Positions 6,447-12,158 of a stretch of 13,807 nucleotides of DNA are shown here, piece by piece. Within the stretch, counting starts at the first letter, position 1. Every line of letters starts with the position of its first letter. The notes beneath the pieces were generated by a model. The model was given only the letters and a program-made list of their open reading frames with translations. It had not been told where the DNA came from and ran no database searches. The stretch spans positions 1 to 13,807 of the forward strand of contig DASQHM010000202.1 of NCBI GenBank assembly GCA_035632095.1, written 5' to 3'. The translations under genes and the position numbers were made by a program. Origin of the DNA: DASQHM01 sp035632095. GTDB lineage: Bacteria; Pseudomonadota; Alphaproteobacteria; Ferrovibrionales; Ferrovibrionaceae.

Positions 6447-7739
6447 TCAGTTGGTCGCCCGTTCGAGGAATCTGACCAAAGCCTCGCGATCCTCCTGCCT
6501 GCCGATACGTTGCTCCGGCATCTTGGTTCCCGGCGTGTACTTTGCCGGGCCGATTTCGAAAAGCTTCTCCAACGTATCCGGCGTCCAGACGATGTCGAGG
6601 CGCTTGAGCGCTTCGGAAAAATTGTAGCCCGGAAGAGTGGCGATGCGGCGCCCGAAGATGCCATGCAGCGACGGCCCGGCGCGGTTGTCCTCGTTCGATT
6701 TGAATGAATGGCAGGCGACGCAGGCGCGAAAGATTTGCGCGCCGGGGTCGCCCGCGTAGTCGGCAAGGGGATCGGCAGTCTCGCCGCCGGCCAAGGCGCC
6801 GAGTTGCTCGCCGGTCTCGGAATCCCAACGGCGAATCATGCGATCCGCACCGCCCGTGAGCAGCGTGCGGCCATCGGGAAAGAATGCGAGCGACCAGACC
6901 GGCAAGCCCGGCCCGACCAGCGTTCGGGCTAGCGAATGCGCCTTGCGATCGATGATTGCGACCGAGCCGCGAACGCTTGCGGCAGCGACGCGCGCGCCAT
7001 CGGCCGAGACCGCGAGAGAAATGATGGGCGAAGGCGAGGCTTCGACGACGCCGCGCTGCACGCCCGCCAGCGAGAGGAAATAGACCTTGCCGTCGGCGCC
7101 AGCGGCCATGACTTCGCCGTCGATTGCGACGGCGACGGAATTCTGCGGAGACGGCAAGGTCACCACCAGCGGCGAGCCCGCTCCGTCCCGCGGCCAGATT
7201 CGGATCGTCGCGTCGTAGCCTGCGCTCACCACCGCCTTTCCGTCTGGCGTGAAGGCAACTCCATTGACATTCTGCTGATGGCCCTCCAGCACGCGAGCGC
7301 CGCCGCCCGCGAGAGACCATAGGCGGATGGTGCGGTCCCAAGAGGCCGATGCGAGCGTCGTGCCGTCGGGTGACACGGCAAGCGCGACGATCGGCCCCTT
7401 GTGTCCTTCCAGGACGACGTCGGGAGCCTGCTTGCCAGGCACCCATATGGCGATGCGGGCGTCTTCGCCCGCGGTCACGACGCGGCCATCCTTCAGGATC
7501 GCGACCGCGTTGACGGCGCTCTGGTGAAAGCGCAGCACTTGCTCGGCGACACCGCGCCGAAGCGACCAGCGGATCGCCGACGTGTCGAAGCTGCCGGAGA
7601 CGGCCGCAGAGCCGTCCGCCGAGATGGCAATCGCGCGGACCGCGCCGCCATGGCCCATCAATTGCGCCAAGGATGGCGCCGGGCCGAGCGCCAGCGCGAC
7701 CAGCAGAGCGCACGCGAAAAAGCGGACGCCGAGACGCAT
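6447..7739 (-). CDS. periplasmic WD40-propeller/cytochrome c fusion protein
   Basis: A 430-residue protein. A signal peptide (MRLGVRFFACALLVALALGP, predicted cut after SLA at 25) is followed by seven WD40-like repeats, for example GHKGPIVALAVSPDGTTLAS and GHQQNVNGVAFTPDGKAVVS. That is enough for a complete seven-bladed propeller. A class I cytochrome c domain follows, with the haem motif CVACH (340-344) and a probable distal Met407 in YTPGTKMPEQ. It should be exported by Sec, haem-loaded in the periplasm, and pass electrons while the propeller docks a partner. A longer reading from ATG 7883 would add 48 residues before the signal peptide and is unlikely. The stop abuts the polyferredoxin stop. 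The partner is unknown; location beside the accessory cluster hints at formate oxidation. Confidence 0.88.
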   Translation of the reverse strand: MRLGVRFFACALLVALALGPAPSLAQLMGHGGAVRAIAISADGSAAVSGSFDTSAIRWSLRRGVAEQVLRFHQSAVNAVAILKDGRVVTAGEDARIAIWVPGKQAPDVVLEGHKGPIVALAVSPDGTTLASASWDRTIRLWSLAGGGARVLEGHQQNVNGVAFTPDGKAVVSAGYDATIRIWPRDGAGSPLVVTLPSPQNSVAVAIDGEVMAAGADGKVYFLSLAGVQRGVVEASPSPIISLAVSADGARVAAASVRGSVAIIDRKAHSLARTLVGPGLPVWSLAFFPDGRTLLTGGADRMIRRWDSETGEQLGALAGGETADPLADYAGDPGAQIFRACVACHSFKSNEDNRAGPSLHGIFGRRIATLPGYNFSEALKRLDIVWTPDTLEKLFEIGPAKYTPGTKMPEQRIGRQEDREALVRFLERATN

Positions 7740-7755
7740 CAATCGCGCTGCCGCT

Positions 7756-7769
7756 CCGTCGATTGACGG
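7756..7769. repeat. short inverted repeat in the leader of the WD40-cytochrome gene
   Basis: CCGTC and GACGG arms of five bases surround a GATT loop, about 17-30 bases upstream of the cytochrome ATG. On the mRNA the GGAG ribosome site candidate overlaps the second arm. It could be an operator or a weak hairpin; at five base pairs it may be chance. The remaining 7770-7910 stretch shows no other clear structure. Confidence 0.25.
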
Positions 7770-7930
7770 GATGCGCCGGCTAGGCGTCGGCGAGCGCAAC
7801 CTCGCGCATTGAGCCGGCAGGCATGCGGCAGCGGAGTTCGGCGAGTGACTCGCATGACGTTTGAAGCGCACTTGATCCCGCAATGTGCGATATCTTATCT
7901 TGCGGACAAATCATAACCGGGAGGATCGGA

Positions 7931-8053
7931 ATGCGTAGCTTCATTTTGGCCTGCGTCGCCGCTCTCGTGATTGCGGCAATCGGAGCGATTGCGCTGCAAT
8001 ACATTCAGGAATCCGCCGGCGCCGCGTTCTCCACGGAGGGCGTGCGGCTCTAG
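7931..8053 (+). CDS. small single-span membrane protein, 40 residues, unknown function
   Basis: This reading frame starts MRSFILACVAALVIAAIGAI and ends in a short polar tail, STEGVRL. Residues 4-22 form one hydrophobic membrane span without charges; the short basic N-terminus (Arg2) predicts an N-in, C-out topology, or it could be an uncleaved signal anchor. A strong ribosome site, GGGAGG, lies six bases before the ATG, and the frame has the codon bias of its neighbours. From memory, similar roughly 40-residue proteins occur in Bradyrhizobium relatives, always unannotated. It is divergent from the WD40-cytochrome gene and convergent with folK (41 bases between the stops), so it is probably expressed alone. 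The function is unknown; its size suggests a regulator or stabiliser of a membrane complex. Confidence 0.72.
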   Translation: MRSFILACVAALVIAAIGAIALQYIQESAGAAFSTEGVRL

Positions 8054-8094
8054 TTGCAGGACGCTCGGCGATTGCCACGGAGAAGAACGGAAGG

Positions 8095-8607
8095 TTACTC
8101 GAGAACCTCTACACGCTGCGCCGGCGCGATGGCCGCCAGCAGCGCCGCGGCGTCAAGGCCGCTGACCGGGTGACGCCAACCGGGCGCGATATCGAGCAAC
8201 GGCCGCAGCACGAAGGCCCGGTCCTGCAGCCGCGGATGGGGCAGGATCAAGCCGGCAGGCGGGCCGAGAATGTTCAGTATTCTGCCGTCGTAGTCGAGCA
8301 AATCGAGGTCGAGGACCCGCGCGGCCCAAGGTTCGCCCGCCGTTCCGCGGTCGCGGCCGAACGCGGTCTCGACCTGAAGCAGGGCCGCCAATAGCGTGAG
8401 CGGGTCGAGCCCCGTGTCGACCGCCACGACCGCGTTCACGAACCACGGCTGGGACGAGGACGGCACGGGCGCCGAGCGATACCACCGCGAGCGGGCGGCG
8501 ACGGCGACGCCTACCTCCGGCAGGCGACGCAACGCGGCCGCCAATGTCGCCACCGGCGGTCCGAATTTGGCGCTCGGCAGATTGCCGCCAAGACCGATTA
8601 GGATCAC
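8095..8607 (-). CDS. folK: 2-amino-4-hydroxy-6-hydroxymethyldihydropteridine pyrophosphokinase (HPPK)
   Basis: Transfers pyrophosphate from ATP to 6-hydroxymethyl-7,8-dihydropterin in cytoplasmic folate synthesis. The HPPK hallmarks are all present: LIGLGGNLPS at the start, RSRWYRSAPV, QPWFVNAVV, the catalytic stretch FGRDRGTAGEPWAARVLDLD with D-L-D metal ligands, and LILPHPRLQDRAFVLRPLLD. The length, about 170 residues, is normal. I chose the GTG at 8607 because it places GGAGAGG seven bases upstream and begins VILIG, as in other FolK proteins. The ATG at 8622 adds only five residues (MERQT) and has a ribosome site too close to use. No other folate gene is adjacent; folB or folP may lie elsewhere. 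It is divergent from the NYN gene. Confidence 0.96.
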   Translation of the reverse strand: MILIGLGGNLPSAKFGPPVATLAAALRRLPEVGVAVAARSRWYRSAPVPSSSQPWFVNAVVAVDTGLDPLTLLAALLQVETAFGRDRGTAGEPWAARVLDLDLLDYDGRILNILGPPAGLILPHPRLQDRAFVLRPLLDIAPGWRHPVSGLDAAALLAAIAPAQRVEVLE

Positions 8608-8712
8608 TGTTTGCCTCTCCATCTCCGGCTTGCAATCCTGAGCCGCCGTGTTATTTCAGATCGCGCAAATTCCATTGCGTCAGTGGCCCATAGATCAAAG
8701 GACGAATTTCGA

Positions 8713-9348
8713 ATGATCTCATACCCGCAAGAACGTTTGGCTTTGTTCATCGACGGCGCCAATTTGTATTCCGCGGCGCGCGCGCTCGGCTTCGACATCG
8801 ATTATAAGCGCCTACTCACGGAATTCGCGCAGAAGGGCAGGCTCATCCGGGCCTTCTACTACACCGCTTTGGTGGAGGATCAGGAATATTCGCCGATCCG
8901 CCCCCTGGTCGATTGGCTCGACTACAACGGCTACACCATGGTGACCAAGCCGACCAAGGAATTCACCGACGCCTACGGCAGGCGCAAGATCAAAGGCAAT
9001 ATGGACATCGAACTCGCCATCGACGTGATGGAAATGTCGGCCCATGTGGATCACATCGTGCTGTTTTCCGGCGACGGCGATTTCCGCCGACTGGTCGAGG
9101 CCGTGCAGCGCAAGGGCCGCCGCGTGACGGTGGTTTCCACCATCCGCTCACAGCCGCCCATGGTCGCCGACGAACTCAGGCGGCAGGCCGACAATTTCAT
9201 GGAGCTGCAAGAGCTGATGCCGCGCATCGCCCGCGATCCCTCGGCGCGCGAGCACGCGATGACGCATCGCGTGACGCAGCAGCACGTGGAAGACGGCGAC
9301 GACGACGTCGATGACGATGCCAGGCACGAATTTCGCCGTCCCGCGTGA
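8713..9348 (+). CDS. NYN domain protein, LabA/DUF88-like putative RNase
   Basis: A 211-residue protein with a PIN-like NYN nuclease fold. Acidic metal-binding motifs are at RLALFIDGANLY (8-19), GNMDIELAIDVM, and VLFSGDGDFRRLVEAVQRKG. These Asp residues match the active site of the LabA/TIGR00288 group, thought to cut or process RNA in the cytoplasm; the substrate is unknown. The C-terminus is a very acidic tail, EDGDDDVDDDARHEF. The start at 8713 follows AAAGGA by about nine bases and opens MISYPQERLALFID, the usual N-terminus. An upstream in-frame ATG at 8611 would overlap folK on the other strand and adds a non-family stretch. The next gene, a uracil-DNA glycosylase, begins inside this one's last 38 bases, so the two are probably cotranscribed. 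Confidence 0.93.
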   Translation: MISYPQERLALFIDGANLYSAARALGFDIDYKRLLTEFAQKGRLIRAFYYTALVEDQEYSPIRPLVDWLDYNGYTMVTKPTKEFTDAYGRRKIKGNMDIELAIDVMEMSAHVDHIVLFSGDGDFRRLVEAVQRKGRRVTVVSTIRSQPPMVADELRRQADNFMELQELMPRIARDPSAREHAMTHRVTQQHVEDGDDDVDDDARHEFRRPA

Positions 9349-10003
9349 TCCCGGCGGCCTGGCCTTCGTCGCACCCGACCATGATTGCGCGCTTTGCCCG
9401 AGATTGCGGGACTTTCGCCGCGCCAATCGCCGCGCTCTGCCGGAATACCACAACGCGCCGGTGCCGAGCTTCGGCGAAACAGACGCGCGATTGCTGGTGG
9501 TCGGGCTTGCGCCTGGCTTAAAGGGCGCAAACCGCACCGGCCGGCCGTTCACCGGCGATTTTGCCGGCGATCTCCTCTACGGCACGCTGCTCAAGTTCGG
9601 ACTGGCGCTAGGCGCATACGCGGCGAAAGTCGATGACGGATTGATTCTGAAGGATTGCCGCATCACAAACGCCGTGCGCTGCGTGCCGCCGGAGAACAAG
9701 CCGACGCCCGACGAGATGAAAACCTGCAACGCGTTCTTGCGCGCCGAGATTGCCGCCATGCCCCGTTTGGCTGCGGTTGTGGCGCTCGGCGCCATCGCCC
9801 ATGACGCGGTCCTGGTCGCCTTCGGCGCGCGCCGGGCAAGCGCCAGATTCGCGCATGGTGCGCGTCATTCAGTGGCCCGAGGCATTACACTTTTCGACAG
9901 CTATCATTGCTCGCGATACAACACCAACACCGGCAAGCTGACCGAGGCGATGTTTCACGCCGTGTTCGCTGAGGTGCGCCAGGCGCTCGCCGTTCAGCCG
10001 TAG
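9311..10003 (+). CDS. uracil-DNA glycosylase family 5 (UDGb-like), 4Fe-4S
   Basis: Removes uracil, and in characterised relatives also other deaminated bases, from DNA as the first step of base excision repair. Of 230 residues, GLAPGLKGANRTGRPFTGD (65-83) is the family 5 version of motif A and FDSYHCSRYNTNTG (195-208) replaces the usual HPS motif. Cys26, Cys29, Cys124 and Cys139 are placed to hold the structural [4Fe-4S] cluster. The start is uncertain: ATG 9311 or ATG 9317, both within the end of the NYN gene and without a clear ribosome site, so translation is probably coupled. The stop overlaps the convergent oxidoreductase stop by ten bases. Family 5 rather than family 4 is judged from the asparagine-containing GANRTGR motif. 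Confidence 0.93.
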   Translation: MTMPGTNFAVPRDPGGLAFVAPDHDCALCPRLRDFRRANRRALPEYHNAPVPSFGETDARLLVVGLAPGLKGANRTGRPFTGDFAGDLLYGTLLKFGLALGAYAAKVDDGLILKDCRITNAVRCVPPENKPTPDEMKTCNAFLRAEIAAMPRLAAVVALGAIAHDAVLVAFGARRASARFAHGARHSVARGITLFDSYHCSRYNTNTGKLTEAMFHAVFAEVRQALAVQP

Positions 10004-10653
10004 CGCTCCTCCTTCCAGGGGTCGCCGGTATTGTGATAGCCGCGCACCTCCCAGAAGCCCGGCCGGTCTTGCTCGCAGAACTCGATCCGCCGGAGCCATT
10101 TCGCAGACTTCCAGAAATAGTATTGCGGCATCACCACGCGCACAGGGCCGCCGTGTTCGCGGGTGAGCAGCCCCCCTTCCCAGGAATGGGCGAGCAAGAC
10201 GTCCGGGGCGGCGAACATCTCGAGCGTGACGTTGGTGGTGTAGCCGTCGTGGCTGTGGAAGACGATGAAGCGGCCTTGCGCTATGGGCTTCACGAGATCG
10301 AGCACATGACGCGCCCTTACGCCTTGCCAGCGATTGTCGTAGCGCGACCAAGCAGTCACGCAATGAATGTCCGACTGGACGTCGACCTGCGGTTGGTCCA
10401 GGAAATCGTTCCATGTCCACACCAACGGCTTTTCCACGGCTCCGTCGATAGTTAGCTTCCAATCCTCAAGCGCCACATGCGGCTGTAGACCCAAGTCGAG
10501 AACCGGCCAATCCCGCGTCTGCCGCTGGCCCGGCGGCAGCCGTCCCTGCCCCTCCTTGCCGGTCAGCAGGCGACCTTCCCGCGCCCATTTCTGTTTCGAA
10601 GCGATCAGCTTGTCCTTGATCTGCCCAAAAAGCTTCGACTTGTCGTCACTCAT
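9994..10653 (-). CDS. sulfite oxidase-like molybdopterin oxidoreductase, cytoplasmic
   Basis: A 219-residue protein of the sulfite oxidase/YedY molybdopterin fold. The molybdenum-ligating Cys98 sits in SDIHCVTAWSRYDN, followed by WQGVRARHVLDLV. LLAHSWEGGLLTREHGGPVR and MPQYYFWKSAKWLRRIEF are typical of the short 'sulfite oxidase-like oxidoreductase' group. Unlike MsrP/YedY it has no twin-arginine signal and no dimerisation domain, so it should work in the cytoplasm. The substrate is not known. It starts 15 bases after smpB with a good GGAG site eight bases before the ATG, making it the third cistron of a dapA-smpB operon; its link to those genes is probably only shared transcription. Confidence 0.93.
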   Translation of the reverse strand: MSDDKSKLFGQIKDKLIASKQKWAREGRLLTGKEGQGRLPPGQRQTRDWPVLDLGLQPHVALEDWKLTIDGAVEKPLVWTWNDFLDQPQVDVQSDIHCVTAWSRYDNRWQGVRARHVLDLVKPIAQGRFIVFHSHDGYTTNVTLEMFAAPDVLLAHSWEGGLLTREHGGPVRVVMPQYYFWKSAKWLRRIEFCEQDRPGFWEVRGYHNTGDPWKEERYG

Positions 10654-10668
10654 GGCACCGCTCCGAAT

Positions 10669-11133
10669 TCAGCCTTTGTCCCGCATCAGGCGGCCGCGCT
10701 CGCGCTGCCAATCGCGCTCTTTCAAGGATGCGCGCTTGTCATGCTGCTTCTTGCCCCGCGCGATGGCGAGTTCCACCTTCGCCCGGCCCTTTTCGTTGAA
10801 GTAGATCCTGAGCGGCACCAGCGTGACGCCGCCGCGCTGCACCGTGCCGATCAGCTTGCCGATCTCGCGGCGATGCAGCAGCAGTTTGCGCGGCCGGCGC
10901 GTTTCGTGGTTGAAGCGGTTGCCGCCGTGATATTCGGGAATGTAGGCGTTCAGCAGGAAGATTTCCGAACCGCTGGGCGCGGCATAGGCATCGGCGATGT
11001 TGGCGCGGCCGTCGCGCAAGGCCTTGACCTCGGTGCCGACGAGCTGCATGCCCGCCTCCAAAGTCTCCTCGATGAAATAGTTGTGCCGCGCCTTGCGATT
11101 CTCCGCCGCAACGCGGCGGGGCGGTTGCGCCAT
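10669..11133 (-). CDS. smpB: SsrA-binding protein SmpB
   Basis: Binds tmRNA and delivers it to stalled ribosomes for trans-translation. The 154-residue sequence carries the SmpB core: NRKARHNYFIEETLEAGMQL, GTEVKALRDGRANIADAYA, NAYIPEYHGGNRFNHETRRP and RKLLLHRREIGKLIGTVQRG, and then PLRIYFNEKGRAKVELAIAR. It ends with the basic tail KKQHDKRASLKERDWQRERG that becomes helical in the mRNA channel. Length and motif order are normal. It follows dapA by three bases, with no separate ribosome site visible, suggesting re-initiation from dapA; dapA-smpB linkage is common in alphaproteobacteria. The tmRNA gene itself is not in this window. Confidence 0.97.
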   Translation of the reverse strand: MAQPPRRVAAENRKARHNYFIEETLEAGMQLVGTEVKALRDGRANIADAYAAPSGSEIFLLNAYIPEYHGGNRFNHETRRPRKLLLHRREIGKLIGTVQRGGVTLVPLRIYFNEKGRAKVELAIARGKKQHDKRASLKERDWQRERGRLMRDKG

Positions 11134-11136
11134 TCG

Positions 11137-12012
11137 CTAGTTGAGCAGGCCGACCGAAGTCATCGCCGACCGCACCCTCTCCTTGCTCGATTCGGCGATC
11201 TCGGTGAGCGGCAGCCGCGTGTCGGCCGTGCAGCGCCCGAGCAGGCTGGCGGCATATTTCACCGGGCCGGGGCTCGCCTCGCAGAACAGCGCCTCGTGCA
11301 GCGGCTGCAGCCGGTCGTGCATCTTGCGCGCCTTCGCGAAATCGCCGCCGAGGCAGGCGTTCTGGAAATCGGAGAGCAGCCGCGGCGCCACGTTGGCGCT
11401 CACGGAAATGCAGCCGACGGCGCCATGGCTCATTTGGGCCAGCGCCAGCGCGTCATCGCCCGACATCTGGCAGAACTTCTCGCCGCACGCGGCGCGCTGC
11501 TTGGTGATGCGCGTGACATCGCCGGTCGCGTCCTTCAGGCCGACGATGTTCGGCAGCTTGGCCAGCTTCGCCATGGTCTCGACGCTCATATCGATCACGC
11601 AACGCGGCGGAATGTTGTAAATAAGGATCGGTATGTCGACCGCTTCCGCAATGGCCTTGTAATGCGCGTGCAGTCCCGCTTGGGTCGGTTTGTTGTAATA
11701 AGGTGTGACCACGAGGGCGCCGTCCGCCCCGGCCTTCTTGGCGTGGCGCGTGAATTCGATCGCCTCGGCCGTCGAATTCGAGCCCGTGCCCGCGACCACC
11801 GGAACCTTGCGCCCGGCCGCCTCGACGCAAAGCTCCACCACGCGATTGTGCTCCGCGTGGCTCAAGGTCGGCGATTCGCCGGTGGTGCCGCAGGGAACCA
11901 GTCCGTGCGTGCCCTCGGCGACTTGCCATTCAACCAGGGATTGGAATGCCTTTTCGTCCACCTTGCCGTTGCGGAAGGGGGTGATCAGGGCGACAAACGA
12001 TCCTTGGAACAT
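11137..12012 (-). CDS. dapA: 4-hydroxy-tetrahydrodipicolinate synthase
   Basis: Condenses pyruvate with aspartate semialdehyde, the first committed step to diaminopimelate and lysine, feeding peptidoglycan synthesis. Of 291 residues, the motifs include GLVPCGTTGESPTLSHAEH (37-55), TPYYNKPTQAGLHAHY with catalytic Tyr106, ILIYNIPPRC with Tyr132 and Arg137, and the Schiff-base lysine at 160 in VGLKDATGD. These numbers run one below the E. coli enzyme, as expected for a full-length homologue. The start has AAGGAG six bases before the ATG and opens MFQGSFVALITPF, typical for DapA. It is the first gene of a leftward operon with smpB and the sulfite oxidase-like gene, and shares its control region with the divergent lytic transglycosylase. 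Confidence 0.97.
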   Translation of the reverse strand: MFQGSFVALITPFRNGKVDEKAFQSLVEWQVAEGTHGLVPCGTTGESPTLSHAEHNRVVELCVEAAGRKVPVVAGTGSNSTAEAIEFTRHAKKAGADGALVVTPYYNKPTQAGLHAHYKAIAEAVDIPILIYNIPPRCVIDMSVETMAKLAKLPNIVGLKDATGDVTRITKQRAACGEKFCQMSGDDALALAQMSHGAVGCISVSANVAPRLLSDFQNACLGGDFAKARKMHDRLQPLHEALFCEASPGPVKYAASLLGRCTADTRLPLTEIAESSKERVRSAMTSVGLLN

Positions 12013-12022
12013 GGCGTGCTCC

Positions 12023-12038
12023 TTAATCTGGCATTAAC
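12023..12038 (+). promoter_or_regulatory. CtrA-type binding box in the dapA/transglycosylase control region
   Basis: TTAATCTGGCATTAAC is a perfect match to the alphaproteobacterial CtrA site TTAA-N7-TTAAC. It lies 11 bases before the dapA ATG, downstream of the proposed dapA promoter, and about 25 bases upstream of a CATAAT element facing the transglycosylase. AT-rich matches of this length are rare in such GC-rich sequence. Binding could block dapA and activate the transglycosylase, but this is not shown. Confidence 0.5.
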
Positions 12039-12042
12039 CAGA
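12027..12042. repeat. inverted repeat next to the dapA ribosome binding site
   Basis: TCTGG (12027-12031) and CCAGA (12038-12042) are perfect five-base arms around CATTAA. In the dapA mRNA this small hairpin would sit directly before TTAAGGAG. It overlaps the CtrA-type box, so the symmetry may be part of a protein-binding site rather than an RNA structure. Confidence 0.3.
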
Positions 12043-12060
12043 ATTGAACCTTGTTTGGCG

Positions 12061-12089
12061 ACCATAATGGCACGACCCCCGGGCGGCAA
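12061..12089 (-). promoter_or_regulatory. candidate dapA promoter
   Basis: On the minus strand, TTGCCG (12089-12084, 4 of 6) and TATGGT (12066-12061, 4 of 6) are separated by 17 bases. Transcription would start near 12054, leaving a leader of about 42 bases that contains the CtrA-type box and ribosome site. On the plus strand CATAAT (12063-12068, 5 of 6) is a candidate -10 for the transglycosylase; it has no good -35, as expected for an activator-dependent promoter. Confidence 0.3.
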
Positions 12090-12143
12090 GGCCGGATGGA
12101 TCGTGCAAGGGCGCGCTTTGCGCCGATCATGCTGAAGGATACC

Positions 12144-12158
12144 ATGGCCGCGCCATGA
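12144..12158 (+). other. four-codon upstream frame overlapping the transglycosylase start
   Basis: ATG GCC GCG CCA TGA encodes Met-Ala-Ala-Pro; its stop overlaps the transglycosylase ATG as ATGA. The AAGGA at 12135-12139 is nearer to this ATG than to the gene's own. Ribosomes could translate it and re-initiate, or the frame may be chance. Confidence 0.25.

Noticed and set aside
6394..7713. 439-codon open frame on the minus strand, shifted from the cytochrome gene
   Set aside because: It shares the strand of the WD40-cytochrome gene in another frame and reads as Arg-rich shadow sequence with no repeats or haem motif.
7740..7883. 48-residue N-terminal extension of the WD40-cytochrome protein
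   Set aside because: It would put a non-hydrophobic stretch before a good signal peptide; the start at 7739 is more natural.
7872..7885. Possible FNR/Anr box (TTGAT-CCCG-CAATG) before the small membrane protein
   Set aside because: Only the left half matches; the right half CAATG shares too little with ATCAA.
8054..8094. Possible intrinsic terminator between the small gene and folK
   Set aside because: Only a three-base GGC/GCC stem and no T-run on either strand.
8611..8712. 34-residue extension of the NYN protein
   Set aside because: No family similarity and no ribosome site; the sequence MISYPQERLALFID at 8713 is the expected N-terminus.
10741..12135. 464-codon open frame on the plus strand
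   Set aside because: It lies antisense to smpB and dapA, both unmistakable by motif; long antisense frames are expected in GC-rich DNA and the translation shows no family features.
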